Positions 25,201 through 37,880 are shown, numbered from the stretch's first letter. The stretch is 64,000 nucleotides of DNA from Gigantopelta aegis (GCF_016097555.1 NC_054702.1:69444695-69508694); one strand, 5' to 3'. Notes: generated from the sequence alone by a model not told the origin. Program-made: numbers and translations.

Positions 25201-28200
25201 ACAAACTATTTAACTTTGTCCAGTTAAAAAAAAAAAATGAATGAGATATTTCACTTTTTGTATTCTTTATGTAATCTTTAAAAAGACCTCCCCTAGAATC
25301 AAACATGAAAAGAGTGAGAATTTTCTACTTTTAACTTAACCTTCGGACTACTGGATTAATTTTTTGCAAAATCCATGGTGAGGGGGTACAAATTTATAAC
25401 TTTTACTCACATATTTTAACCTAAAATCTTTATAAATACTTAAAATAAAGTTTATATTTGAATCAGTATTATTTTCATGTTGCTTAAAATTAGGCAAACA
25501 AAATTGTAAAAGTTGCATTTACTTAAAAACTGTCATGATCAGGTATTGAGTCCTGAAAATGACTACAATGTTCTACCATTTTTATCAAGAAAAAATACTT
25601 GCCAAAAACCACTTTTTCAACTCAATTTCTCAGGTATTTTCCATTGAAAAAAACCCAAACTGAAGCTGCCATACTCTGAACTATTTCTGGTGAGTGCCAT
25701 GTGCAAAATATGAATTGGGGAATGCACTGTATATAGTGTACAGTATGTCAACTGGCGTAACGTCAAGCGAGATATCTCGCCCGCAATAGTCAGAAGGTTA
25801 AAAACAAAAATCATTTAAATTTTTCTGTTATCAAGTAACTAATGACAAGACTTAGAAAACAAGTGCAGAAAATGACATAGCTTACCTAAAACATTCCCAT
25901 CCAAGAACTCTGGATCATTTTTTTCATTGCGACTCACTTTAAAGATGAGCTTGCAAACATTTAGTAGATTGTTTCCACTAACTTTAAACTGAAATAAAAA
26001 CAAATAACTCTGAATATATTACTGAGCATCTTTGAAAAATAAAAGCTAGGAAATATTGGTTGTAATGTGCAACAAGGCATAACCACAGATCTTTTACCAA
26101 TAAAAGAATGACTGACTGACTCATTATTTAATGATAAGCATACAGTAGAAGTGGTTATAAGGCGTCAGACGAAGGTAATTTTACCAATGAAAGGCTGATG
26201 AATAACTCAACCAGAATATTTCGTATCACAGCCTTCAAACTGCATAAATATACAATGTTCCATTGCCAGCACTGTGTTTGACTAAGCTACTATAATTAAT
26301 AAAAATGTCTTTGCCAAACTTTGAGAAATGACACCACATTAGACTGAGGTCTAGGACTTACTGCTAGAATGAGGCGAGCTAATTTAAGCAACACTCGTGG
26401 TTCGTCAACATCCAGCAACTTGAAGATGGCCTTCAGAATACTCGATCTCTGCTTGTAGTGTTTTTTCAGCTTGTTCCCCTTGTTTAGAACATTGTAAAGT
26501 TCTTCAGCAAGTTCAAATATACGACCATTATCTTTTTCTGTAAAACGAAAAAAAAAAAGTTTCATTCATTTTGAGGAAAATCCATGAATTCCTATAAGTT
26601 GATATTACAGTCTTTTATGCCTGAAATTAAATTAATTTGCTTAAACCTTTTAAGATCAAATAATAGCATTAAATTAGAAGTATTACAAGAAGAAGAAAAC
26701 AATTTCAGCTTACTTTTTCCCATGCTGGCGAATTCCTCCAAGATAGGTGCCACAAATGAATTGTAAAAGACCTCCTCTGCACTATCCTCGATTTCTCGCT
26801 TACCAGCACTTCCTGAAAGGTAAAAATTGAATATTATAATATTTGCATATCAGAAATTGAAGATTTTCAAATCTGTTTTATGTCTCAGAATTTTTAAACA
26901 TTGTCAAAAATGTACATTCAGCGTGTGCAAATTTGATTAAAGTTTTTTTTATTAATATGAGAAAGAGAGGAATTATCTGTTTACTGATTTTCCAGACATT
27001 ATTTAAACCAGCAACTATTGAGGTCTGTAGAAAAATTGCATTGTGAATACTTAACCTGATCTCTGACCTATAGCATTTCTCCCCCTAGTCCCGCAGACTG
27101 GCCTGAACATCCTAACAACCAATCAATGGGTTAAATCTTCCATACATGTAGGTCACAGATCAGTTTATATATGAAAAGAAATTCTAAATTATAAGGACAT
27201 TGTATAGTCTAAGTATAAAAAAAAACCCATACCTTTGACTGCTTTACCACTACTCTTTTGTTTATCAGCAACAAGGGCATTACAGCTTTTTATATACTAT
27301 TTGGTAAACAACTTAATACAAGGGCCTTTCCAGGTCTGCTCTTGGAAATAAGAAACTGGAATGGAGGATTATAATGGGTAGGCAATGAAAACATCCTAAA
27401 GTAACTTAAGTACTGCTCACATCATAAAGTGTGATATCTGCAACAAATAAACAGAACATATTTCTACACTCACCAGCTCTGCCTGACTTGCCAGCACTGT
27501 TCGACTTCCGAGTCCCTTCTTTTGAACCAGCACTAAGAAGAGAAAACATAAACATAAGCATCCTAGAAAATAGAAACCACATAGCCAATTCAAAGACATA
27601 TCTGTGAATATTACACACAAGATGGTCTTCCCTATATCTATCAAGCAGTTATGTAACATTATATATCTCCATTCCTAAATAAAAATTTCAATACTATAAC
27701 ATTGTAAATATAAAAAAATAGTTTTTTTATCAAGCATTTATGCACCATTAAATATTTCCATTCCTAAATAAAAATGTATAATATAACATTGTAAATATAC
27801 CAAAAAACCCCACAAAAACAAAACAAGAATCAACGATTAAAAATGCCCCTAGACAAAAACTTCCAAAAAACATAGTTGGTTTTAAACAGTACACGTTTTT
27901 GTGTGAACTTTGAACAGGAGTCGTTTTCAGATGACACTGAAATCCAGAATTCCTAAAACAAAATCCAGAGATTTTTCCATCTGTGTGCCACTAACCTGCC
28001 GGGTGGGCTACTGACTGCCATGGAGCTGGATGTTCTGACTGGAGTCTCCCGCCCATCTCCCACTCCTCGTTCCTCCACAGGCAGAATGGATGGCCTGTCT
28101 CTAGAACCACTCCCTGTTCTACGAGGGGCAGCATCTGAAACTGTAGTAGCTCAATGAGTTACACCACAAAACGATGCTAGTTACCAATAGTATATGGTGT

Positions 28201-31200
28201 CAAAATTAACATGTTCCACATAGAATTTACAAAACAACAAGCAAGAACAAGAAGCAGAATTGACTTCTCTAAAACATACAAAGAAAACCACTCAAGTTTC
28301 AAGTATGCTGTCCCGAGGACTTACACAAACAATCCGGACTGTTCAGGCCAGGAGTGGATGCTTAGATGTTAATGAATAGCAACAACAATATGTATATGAC
28401 ACTCAAGTCTAGATTCCATCTTTAGTCTGAACGAAGACTTCAAAGATATTATAAACACACACTCTAATGGACAGGACTATTTGTTATACTTTACACAAAG
28501 GCTTAATTTACGTGGTTTTTTAAACAAAATTCCATTTAATTTAAATATACACCTTAGAACATTTAAGAAGAAAATATTACCATCAGTGAAAGATCCACTT
28601 CGACCTCTCGTAGGTGAAGCTCCATCTAGTGGTCCTGGCACATCAACACTGCTGGAGGGAAATAGCTTGGGGCGAGAACCTTTCCTCGACAGTGGTTTGT
28701 TGGGATCGGATGGTGGTTTCGGTGGTAAATGCTGAGACTCAAGGTCACCAGCAGATGGAGGTCTAGGAGTCTGAAACAAGTACACAACAATTTACTGTCA
28801 ACATTCAAATAAAGAAAATGATACATGTATGTACTACTACTTGGTAATAATACATTTTTTAAAATAATTATTATCTACTCACATTTTGGTCTTGAGTGTT
28901 TAAATGAAATATAATTTTCAAAAAGAAGAAATAAATAAAAAATATTCTGCAATAATTTCTCAACCAAAATATATTTTTAAAAAACAAAAAGTGAAAAACG
29001 AAAACAAAAAATTTACAGATCCAATAACATTGCTCTAAAGATGCAGTGATCCAAATAAAAAAAAAGAGGAGAAAACAAAAATAGCATTAAAAAATATTAT
29101 TAATACTTTAAAAAAAAAATTAGTGCCACAAATTCCCTGGGGTATCAAACAGGGTATATCTTTATGTACTTCTAGGAAGTATTCCATAGGCTTTTTAACT
29201 TAACCAAAAATATCAGTTTTTCCCCGAGACTACCGGTAATTGGCACAACAGACTCAGTAAAAGTTGGATGTTTTGAGAAGAATGATTAACCATAATTTTA
29301 ACAAGACTGGTATCATAGAATTTCTGTTTACAAATAGGAATAAGTACCAAAAAGTGAAACCGTGTAAATGCTATGGCTGAGGCATTACCTAGCACGATAA
29401 CAGAAGCACCATCTGGTGATATCTTTCAAATGTTTTAATTTACTAACTTCTTTAACACAAGTAAAAAACACCAGTTTCAGTGAAAGACAAACTCAATATA
29501 TGTCACTGAACAATGGTGGAAGTTAATAATACAGCGGATCATAATGCATTAATTAAAAAAAACATTTAACTCACATGTATAATTATGAATGCCTAGCAAT
29601 ACTTTTAAACAGATACTGTTTAACACTAGCTGTTACTAATTAAAGGGACATTCCTGAGTTTGCGGAAAATTTTAAGATGTTATCGACCAACAGAGACTTT
29701 TTAACAATTGTAATTACATATCAAATATATTTTTCTGCATAAAATATTAATGGCTGCATATTAAACGTGTTTCTGATAGATCTAATATTTGTAGTAGGTT
29801 AAATTTCATTTTATTTCCAAAAATATTATTTCAAGACAAAATCCAGTTTGGGATTCTTACAAATATTAAGACGACCAGAAACACATTGAATATACAGACA
29901 CTGATATTCTAAACAAGAAAATATATTTAATATGTAAGTTTAATCGTACAAATATTTTATTAGTCGGAAACATCTTACAATGCAGCAAACTCAGGAATGT
30001 CCCTTTAATGTTAGAAGCAGTCAAAATCCTCAGTATTAATAAAAACAAAAATGTATAAATATGGAGTTATTAAGCTGCAGTTAATAATGAAATGTGTATT
30101 ATTTTTATGACAAATATGATCATATTCTATCAAATATTTTGGCATGTGTCAAGGCAGTCCTTGAAATTCAAACCAGTTTATAACAATAATTTAGTACCTA
30201 CAATAACATTGTAAATACACAATCATGATTAAAAGGTCATCACAATAGCTTTTGCAGCATACCAGTTGATTGCTTTAGCATTTTGAGCTGTAACAATATC
30301 TTATGTGGCACATATAAACATATATATATATATATACAATGGGTAACAAAGGACACACTACATGTTTAAAGTACTAAACATAGATTTCTATTGGTTTCAA
30401 AATATATCCAGAATTTTAATTCATATGGCAAAAATCACATTCAAGCCAATCAGGTAATGGAAAGAAATGCTTGCTGAATGCGATGATGCTAAGTGATGTT
30501 AGCTAAGTCATTACATCACAAATATATTAACATATGCAATGCTTGCTTGCACCTTTGACTGACATACCTTAATTTCAGTTCTCACTCTAACATCTGCCAC
30601 TTCAGTGGAACACTGCAAAGCCAAGACACAAACAGGGAACTTGAAACTTGTTATAAAGTTTTAAAACTGACAAAACTGGAGCTTTGTTTCCTTTAAATAA
30701 AATACTGCTATACACACTGTCCTAACATAAACAGAAATGATATGAATTGAACTCTAATGCAATGTTTTCATGAACATGCACACATTTTAAATAATGCAAA
30801 TTGATAATGCAAATGAACATTACTTGACTTATTAATGTGTTAATCTCAAACTCAACACGTACATGCAGAACTCACTAATGGAAAAAACAAACAAGATTAT
30901 ACAGAAAGTGAGAGTATTAAATTTGATTGCAGAAGCAAATGTTTTTCCACTACATTAAAAAAGGTAATCCAGTACTCATGAATATTAACATTTATGTTAA
31001 CAAATAATTATAGCAATCATTTGATTAGCATTTTTTTGGTTAAAATCTATCCCAGATAGTAATTACATGTATCACACACATCGCTGCCTTGTTTTTCCAA
31101 TAGCCTACGAAATAGTAAAATCATTTCAAACTATGACATCATTATGACATGTGCTTTAGTGACGTCACAACCTATAATGGTTTTATGATTCACGTGTATT

Positions 31201-34200
31201 TCTAAACAAACTTATATATCCTAAAAAAAGTAATATGATGTAAATTCTGAGGATAGAAGTCACATTTCTACAAAACAAAAACAATATTTACTAAAACATA
31301 ATACATTCATCAACAACAAAAATGAAAAATTACAATTACAGACCAAATTCTGAAAAATGTGTCAAAAAATTTATGATAAATCTTCTAAAGTGTTTTTAAG
31401 ATTTGGGGGTAGGTCAGCTCAGAATTTTTACGAATTTATAAACTTTTGCTCAATAGATGTACAAAGACCTGTACATGTAGAATTAACAAATAACAGAAGA
31501 AAAGGGGATATTAAAATGGTGAAAAATGTTAAATGAAAAGGAAAAAGATCTTAAATTTAGCGAGTCTACTTTAAGACTTTAAAAAAATAAAAGGACTGGT
31601 ATGAAACTGTGATGAAGAAGGAGGAGGAAATGTTTTATTTAACGACACACTCAACACATTTTATTTACGGTTATATGGTGTCAGACATATGGTTAAGGAC
31701 CACACAGACATTGAGGGAGGGAAACCGCTGTCACCATTTCATGGGCTACTCTTTTCAATCAACAGCAAGGGATCTTTAATATGCGTCATCCCATAGACAG
31801 GATAGCATATACCACAGCCTTTGATGTACCAGTCGTGGTGTACTGGCTGGAGCGAGAAATGAAACTGTGATGATGCCTACAAGAAATATACATGTACATA
31901 TGGAGAACGAATAACATTCAGTCTATCTGTGTATGTCTGCAGGTAGTAAAACATCTTTAGCTTTCTGACAGACTAATCACTAGACTTTAGATGTTAGTAA
32001 CAACAAAACAGTCTATGCATTAGAAAATGTACCAATTAACAATATAATACTGTCCACGTCTGTTTAACACAGGGCTCACACTGGAATTTTTTTAATTTTA
32101 TTTAATTTTTGAAATATGAAGAGTATTTCTTTGCACATGATTGAAAAAGGGCCAATTTATAAACACAAAATTATATTAGCCAACTACTAAATGTTGTAGC
32201 CACTAATTTGCGAGCACATGTAATATGATAGACAATTACATCAGTACCACGGGTAGTACAGTTTTGCATATTATATTTTGTGTAACTCTTACTAAATATT
32301 ACATATTAACCAGGTTTAAGCTCGCCAAATGCGATTTAAAAATGAATTTGGTGAACATGTCATTGCCAATTTGCCAAAAAGCTAATTCAAAAACAATTTT
32401 TATTGTTTGTATGTGCAGAGCTATTTTAAAATGTACCTTTGCTGAGCTAAATGTTACATGAATTTGGCTACAGTTTTCTATCAAATTTGCCAAATTCCAA
32501 TGAATTTTTGGCATCCAGCGTAAACTTATTATCTATTTATGTATCACCCTATTATCTCCTGTAAAGCCCAATCTTGTCACTGCAAAATATTTGTACTCCA
32601 TGAATCTTCTGTTCTGTTTATCCGGTATGTCTGTGGTTAATGAAACTCATATATCCTCTTGGCAAACCACGTGTTGTTTCAAATTGACTAAGGAATGTGA
32701 TATCCTTCTATACATGTAGGTAACTGCACATTACTTCTAAGCAGAGAAACATTTCTTTACATATCTCACATGAAAGCCATTGATTAAAGAATGTGATGAG
32801 ATGTCAAACACACACATTTTACAGTCCTTCACATCTGAAGTGCACCGTAATATTATCTCACAAGTATTTTTTATCAACCACATAATTTTTTTTAATAACA
32901 GTATGACTACAGCTGGTTGTTTGAAAAGAAGCTGCTTTAATTCCAGTGTTGAATACCTGTTTTGTCAATTGATATGTACAAACTTTATTTAATTAATGTT
33001 TCCTATAGAATACAAATCACTCACCTGGTGCTTATGAGGTGAGTGATTTATGACTCGCCTGACATTTTCAAATATGAAGGACTGATTTCAATATTTCCTG
33101 CTAACTGATGACTGAAACTAATCTAGTAAGCAAGGGCTAAAATAATATGTAGAGATTCGGGCCAACTGGTCATTTTAGGGGTGAGATGGGAGCTAACGGT
33201 TATTAACAATTGTTTTCCAGACACCTACTCACAAATGTGGTTGCCACTGGAGATCAGGCAACCAATTATTTCAAACACTGTTGAGTATTTTTTTTTAACG
33301 TAAAGAAACCAAAGAAACAATTGCATGCAATGTTAGGACAGTGTGCAAGAACATATGTGCAAATTAGTTGCATTGTTAATAATTTATCAAAAACAAATAT
33401 GGTCAAGTTCTCTCTGTCTCTGTCTAAGTTCATGTCAGTAGTGAAATACACCATCATACAATTTTCGGTAAATATATGTACAGTCAAACCTCATTACAAC
33501 AACCATTGGTACTATGACATTTAACCATCTGACCAAACATTGCTGGGAACAATTGTATTTTGTTCAATACACAGAAATTCACACCTTCCGACAATGATAG
33601 AGCAAATTAGGAACAATCATGCATCCAACTTCTGAAAATATCTCTTTACAAGAACCTTACACAATCAAAGATGTCCTCTTAACAACCTTGATTTTGTTGT
33701 GAACTGATAAAGTCACATGATGTCCGAGTTGCAAATGTTTACTAAATCTGGAGACAAGTATTGTTTTTGAAAATAAGCCTTTTGTCATTGACTTAAAGAA
33801 AGAATTTTGAATAATAGTATTTTGTGTTTTTATGGAGATCTGTAAATGCGCTGAACAGAAGCAGTTACCATTCAAAAATGTCGCATGAATGATTGACAGT
33901 GAATGCACCTTGATGTACTCTGTACAATACACCTTGATGTACTCTGTACAATACACCTTGATGTACTCCGTACAATACACCTTGATGTACTCGGTACAAT
34001 ACACCTTGATGTACTCTGTACAATGCACCTTGATGTACTCTGTACAATACACCTTGATGTACTCTGATCAATAAATTAATAATGACTTTTTGAAAACATT
34101 ATTTTTTACAAGTATATGTATTTGTTATTTTTAATATTAATTGCAATGTATTAATTATTTATTCAGTCTTGTATTATAAATTATGATATTATATAACTAC

Positions 34201-36461
34201 TACTAGATGTAACCTGGACAAGCCATGGAAATTTTTTGATCGGGTGACCATGTGGTGGCCTTACACTGGGGTTTCCAAACAAAAATATGACTGCTGTGTA
34301 TTTAGCCAGCCCTCATTAGCCAAGACCACATTCTGTGTTAAGTAAAGTAACAAAGATGGCCTCCATTACGATTATATTTATGGAATTAATCTTTGTACAC
34401 AATATTTAGCATTATATGTATAAACAGTAGTTGATTGGAGCTTGTGAAATATGGCATCAAAGAAAGCAGTCAGCAGTACAAGTTAAAGAGGGGAAGCGGT
34501 CAGAACGACAGGAAACTGTTAAAAATGCTGTGTGTATTATATCATAGGTTAAGCAACTTTTTTAATTTTGACATTATAGCAGTAAAGATAACTCATGACA
34601 AATTCACTACAACAGCAAATTCGACCCAGGGAGGAATGTGGTCACTGTAATAAGGTATGACTGTATTCAAGTTTCAGATTTAGCAAGTATTGTCTTTGAC
34701 TCCCATCCAAGGCAAAATGTGTGCGCTGCTTTTCAGTAAGAAATATATTTTGAGATTACATGTATATCCAATATCAAATTATACTATACTTATGATAATT
34801 AAATAAAACTATCTCAGACAGTATTAGCTCATGTCTAGCCTTTCACACAATATATATCTTTTATGTACCTTCTTTGATTTTAATAGCAATTGCCTGTGCA
34901 TGTGTACATGTACAAATGTATATGGAATATGAAAATGTTTGTTAATAGTTTCTGACTGTAGATAGTCACATACAGTTTCAATTGAGTTGGACAAACTATA
35001 TCTTTCAAAAAACTAAAATGCACCCACCATAAACTTATTTAGTGTTACTGATACAATGCATGATAATAAAAAAAAAACCTAAAATTAAAAAAAAAAAAAC
35101 TATTGGACTAATCTAGTTTGTAAGAAATGGACATAAACTTGAACCTTTAAGCTCAAGCTATTCATAAAAGTTTACGCCATTGAGTATACTAAAAGATTTT
35201 CTGATGGTGTAAGAATTTTTGGCAGATTTGTTTTTTGATTGGGGGGGGGGGGGGGGAAGAGAGAGACAAAATTAATTACTCTTATCATTACTGTATGATT
35301 TTCTTGATGCGCAATCGGTTTGGGATCGATCCGTCGGTAGGCCCATTGGGCTATTTCTTACTCCAGCCAATGCACCACGACTGGTACATCAAAGGCCATG
35401 GTATGTGCAATCCTGTTTATGTGATGGTGCATCTAAACAATCCCTTGCTGCTAATAGAAAAGAGTAGCCCATGAAGGGACGACAGCGGGCTTCCTCCCTC
35501 AATATATGTGGTCCTTAACCATATGTCTGACACCATATAACCATAAATAAAATGTGTTGAATGCATCGTCAAATAAACCATTTTCTTCCTTCCTAAACTT
35601 AACCTATTTTCTTTCTTGGGGAGGCCCCATATACCCTCTGTTGACTGTGGTTGCATTCAATTCCATAGTGCCATAACCAAAAATGTCTTTCTGGCAGAAA
35701 CACTGATATATACATGTTAATGCATGCTTGCCACACAGTATCAAAATCAAAGAAGGTAGTCTAAGCCAAATTCAACAAGCAGAAAAACAGCAATTTGATA
35801 CATCAACTACTTACATAATCAAGAGGAGATAACCGTGTCCCAGAGACTGGTCTTGAATCAGGGCCATCAAAATGTCTGGAGTTTAAACTACGAACAAAAT
35901 ACATTCAAAATAAGTATAATAATGTACACTTAAATATTAGCAGTTATAATGTTTATAAATGGTTTTAATCTAGTTTAGGTGTATCATACTGGTACAAGTA
36001 GTCATTAGGGTTACAATTGTTGTGTTAAAATATGTTTAGCTTTTCTGACTAAATAATACATGTCATACATTTAAGCTATGAATTTTAACTAAACTTGTGG
36101 TCAATATAATTGTCACATGCAAGATTATTCTTTAATGGAGTACTGATTTGTTTTATTTCTTTCACTAGCTAGCTTGTAAATTGGGCTGTGAAAAGTTAAA
36201 AATCACAATTGTTTACTATATTTTCCAGATTCTCAAATTCCTATCTACATGAACATACCTAAAGGCACTAGGTGGACGAGATTCTGGGTTTCGTGAAGTG
36301 GATACAGGAAACAATGTACGTTTGTCATCTCGCGGAGTAAACGGTCGTTTTGTTACCACTGATCTCAAAGAACATCTTGCTTCATTGATGATTTTGGAAC
36401 TCGGTTTTACTTTTTCTGGTAGTTCATAAAATGGGCGATCTTTTGGTTTCTTTGGATCCAT
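16201..36461 (-). CDS. ARMC2: Armadillo repeat-containing protein 2 (ARMC2), complete, 20 coding exons
   Basis: ARMC2 is needed to assemble the motile axoneme (sperm flagella; radial-spoke delivery by IFT in algae). Exons, 5' to 3': 36461-36259, 35887-35815, 30612-30568, 28770-28581, 28134-27996, 27532-27474, 26812-26714, 26537-26362, 25988-25886, 25123-24951, 24430-24380, 23991-23846, 23000-22901, 22642-22502, 21832-21643, 21048-20926, 19981-19868, 18955-18823, 18081-17921, 16352-16201. All junctions are GT-AG and phases agree. The sum is 2571 nt, 856 residues plus TGA; human ARMC2 is about 867. The N-terminus has the family signature (IINEARCSLRSVVTKRPFTP, residues about 27-46) and a Pro/Ser-rich linker to about residue 240. 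The rest is helical armadillo repeat, with conserved NNLLNVCKLIFKVSRNEKND, GNLTAKN and NACGVLVNFMSDESKR. The C-terminus LLKRIEKYQSKFEPLEAP matches the family end. The 45-nt exon 3 is phase 0 and could be optional. Confidence 0.95.
16692..16748 (-). mobile_element. SINE tail fragment, tail C
   Basis: Reads TGTTTAATGACACCCCAGCA then CATCGGCTATTTGGTGTCA on the plus strand. A similar tail piece lies at 24015-24058. It is distinct from tails A and B. In the last ARMC2 intron. Confidence 0.55.
16812..17440 (-). mobile_element. Older SINE (head A / tail B) split by a younger SINE
   Basis: The tail side (TTAATCATTGGCTGTTGG) lies left of the inserted SINE. The core (AGCAAGGGATCTTTTATATG) and head A region (GAAATAGCCCAATGGGCCC) lie right of it, up to about 17440. 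In the ARMC2 intron between exons 19 and 20. Confidence 0.78.
16831..17209 (+). mobile_element. tRNA-derived SINE, head B / tail B, full length, nested
   Basis: Starts CCGGCCTCGGTGGCGTCG, with box B GGTTCGGATCCCAG, core AAAGGCCATGGTTTGTGC, and tail B ending CTCTAGCGGCGTCGTTACTT. A perfect 14-bp duplication, TCATTGGCTGTTGG (16817-16830 and 17210-17223), comes from the older SINE it entered. Confidence 0.95.
17689..17830. mobile_element. 142-bp hairpin MITE
   Basis: Arms of about 60 bp: AATACTAAACTAGCTTGCCT at the left pairs with AGGCAAGTTCGTTTAGTATT at the right, and CCATTTTTATGAAAC with TTTCATAAAAATGG inside. In the ARMC2 intron 19-20. Confidence 0.82.
19570..19868. repeat. 42-bp minisatellite abutting ARMC2 exon 17
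   Basis: Seven copies of GAATGTTTTACATG start at 19580, 19622, 19664, 19706, 19748, 19790 and 19832, exactly 42 bp apart. Each unit ends in an ACTAACTCCTGT-like segment. On the minus strand this reads (A)GAGTTAGT, the same as the donor of ARMC2 exon 17 (AAGA|GTTAGT at 19868/19867). Because 42 is a multiple of 3, a 121-codon open frame runs through it; it is not a gene. Confidence 0.92.
20213..20593. mobile_element. TTAA-flanked MITE, GGGACATACCCTAG family, copy 2
   Basis: Left AAGGGACAGACCCTAGTTTT, right (RC) AAGGGACATACCCTAGTTTT. TTAA is intact on the right (20590-20593) and decayed on the left. In the ARMC2 intron between exons 16 and 17. Confidence 0.8.
24015..24058 (-). mobile_element. 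SINE tail fragment, tail C
   Basis: Reads CGACGACACCCCAGCACAAA on the plus strand, as at 16692-16748. In an ARMC2 intron. Confidence 0.5.
29640..30008. mobile_element. TTAA-flanked MITE, GGGACATTCCTGAG family, copy 1
   Basis: TTAA at 29640-29643 and 30005-30008. Ends AGGGACATTCCTGAGTTTGC and (RC) AGGGACATTCCTGAGTTTGC match perfectly for 20 bp. Copy 2 at 63280-63670 is the same element in the other orientation. In the ARMC2 intron between exons 3 and 4. Confidence 0.9.
31103..31192. mobile_element. Decayed hairpin MITE (relative of 52927-53076)
   Basis: GTAAAATCATTTCAAACTAT pairs with CCTATAATGGTTTTATGAT, and the centre has the same ATGACATCA / GTGACGTCAC and GTGCTTTAGT text as the element in DHDDS. 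Inner part only. Confidence 0.6.
31616..31858 (-). mobile_element. 5'-truncated SINE, tail A, with 15-bp target duplication
   Basis: Tail A and core are present, but the element stops at GGCTGGAGCGAGAA, so the tRNA head with both pol III boxes is missing. A perfect 15-bp duplication, ATGAAACTGTGATGA, flanks it (31601-31615 and 31859-31873). The truncation therefore happened on insertion. Confidence 0.92.
33481..34663. mobile_element. 1.18-kb Tigger-like non-coding element
   Basis: Left CAGTCAAACCTCATTACAAC, right (RC) CAGTCATACCTTATTACAGT, flanked by TA on both sides (33479-33480, 34664-34665). The TA target and end motif suggest Tc1/mariner-Tigger type. It carries a 24-bp minisatellite and no recognisable transposase. 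Confidence 0.75.
33898..34070. repeat. 24-bp minisatellite, about 7 copies
   Basis: Unit CACCTTGATGTACTCTGTAC plus AATA, repeated with few changes. The 24-bp length keeps several frames open on both strands, but none is a gene. It lies inside the Tigger-like element. Confidence 0.93.
35308..35597 (+). mobile_element. tRNA-derived SINE, head A (partial) / tail A
   Basis: Starts within the head (GCGCAATCGGTTTGGGATCG), then GGCCCATTGGGCTATTTC, the core, and tail A ending with CAAATAAACCATTTTC. Box A is lost. In ARMC2 intron 2. A poly-G run (35241-35256) lies just upstream. Confidence 0.82.
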
Positions 36462-36506
36462 TTTTTTTCAAGTTGGATCAATCAACACGTAGAACCCCAT
36501 TCATTC
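36462..36506 (-). promoter_or_regulatory. ARMC2: ARMC2 5' UTR segment and splice acceptor
   Basis: On the minus strand TGCTTCCTTCCAG precedes 36506, so the start codon lies 45 nt into an exon and a 5'-UTR intron is likely. A strong donor, CTGGG|GTAAGTTC, at 38723/38722 is one candidate for the upstream non-coding exon (inference). Confidence 0.55.
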
Positions 36507-36708
36507 CTGGAAGGAAGCAAATCAACATTGTTAAACTATGAAACAACACAATAGCTGACATTAAGCATTCTTCATTAGTAAATGGATTTAAAATTCAAAT
36601 TAAATTTTGTTATCTGATTATACCATCTTACTTTTATAATTTAGAATGCAGAAGATATTAAATAGCTCACTCCATTTGGGTAATAGTAACTTAAATGGTC
36701 ATAAATTC

Positions 36709-36894
36709 CAGGGCTAGCTCTGGGTGAGCAAAAGATTTTGCCAAATTATCCAAAAAAAAGAAGTAAAATCATAGTTATTTCCCAACAAAACACCAATTAT
36801 TACATGAATTTTTTTCGCCAAATGAAAATAAAATTCACCAATTGTTCCTTAAATTCACAACTGACGAATTTGGTGAGTGGCAGAGCTAGCCCTG
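36709..36894. mobile_element. 186-bp MITE with 5-bp target duplication
   Basis: CAGGGCTAGCTCTG at the left and CAGAGCTAGCCCTG at the right are perfect 14-bp inverted repeats, flanked by AATTC (36704-36708 and 36895-36899). In the ARMC2-TMEM161 interval. Confidence 0.85.
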
Positions 36895-36899
36895 AATTC

Positions 36900-37699
36900 T
36901 CAAGATACGCTAGTGACAGTATTGCTACAGGGATCAAACTTAATGATGGTTTAAGATTTGTCATCTGTCTGGGGTGTTACCAATGGCAGTTTTCTGCCCA
37001 TGGATAAAAATTATTGCCAGAACAGAATCAGATACCAAATTCATTTGAATGGCAGATATATCATTATATTAAATGTCAATCAACATTTGGTGATTAGAGG
37101 TAACAATTAGCAGCATATTGCATGCCTTTTTTGTTTTTAATGCAAAAGCATCAAAGCATCTACCAACTGTCAAGGCTCATATAACTACATTATATGCAGA
37201 ATAGCCAAACACTTGGTAATAATTGTGTTATGAAACAAATTAATGCTAAGACCATAATGTCAATATAACTGATACATACATACATACATGATGTAATATT
37301 ACTAATAAAATTTAAAATGTGCTGCACAATTTACAAGGGTACCAGACAAGCCAATTTGCCCCCAGTTTTATCTACATGTAGCTGTTTGCCTTAAGTGTCA
37401 GTTCACCCCCAAATGAATTGTCAGTTTGCCCCCTTTTTATAACTGATCATCAAATCACAGGGCTACCTACAGACACATTTTCTGGGGAGGTGTCTAGATT
37501 GTGGCAGTTTTATATCAAGGACATGAAGCACAAGAGTATGTAGGGGGGATCTCGGAGTATGCTTCCTCAGAAAAGTTAAAAAAATACAGTCCTTCCCAGC
37601 TCCATGAACTGATCTTAAGTACTCTGTAGTTTGGATTTAGTGCAAAATATTTGCTATCGACAAACTCCAAAATAATCTGTCTTATTTAATTTCAAGCAC
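36900..37699. other. Non-coding spacer
   Basis: Nothing recognised. Confidence 0.4.
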
Positions 37700-37880
37700 A
37701 GGGTTATCATATTGTTGTGTTGAGTGCGTTGTTAAATAAAACATTTCCTTCTTTTTATACTTGTTTTCGTTATTGAGTTATCTCCGACAGGGGTGTGGTC
37801 CTTAACCATATGTCTGACGCCATATAACTGTAACTAAAATGTGTTGAGTACGTCGTTAAATAAAACATTTCCTTCTTATC
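37700..37880 (+). mobile_element. Two SINE tail A fragments
   Basis: GTTGAGTGCGTTGTTAAATA (about 37718) and a longer piece, GTGGTCCTTAACCATATGTC to ACATTTCCTTC (37795-37875), are both tail A without head or core. Confidence 0.75.

Larger units (their letters stand above)
30613..35814 (-). other. ARMC2 intron 2 (largest intron), contents
   Basis: Apart from the hairpin, SINEs and Tigger-like element listed separately, this intron is AT-rich with no exon I can support. Other ARMC2 introns longer than 300 bp hold only AT-rich sequence and the elements listed. Confidence 0.5.

Noticed and set aside
29640-30008. Autonomous piggyBac-type transposon
   Set aside because: TTAA and inverted ends fit, but the element is 369 bp and non-coding.
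33657-34074. Open frames over the 24-bp array on both strands
   Set aside because: Several frames are open at once because of the repeat length; no protein family fits.
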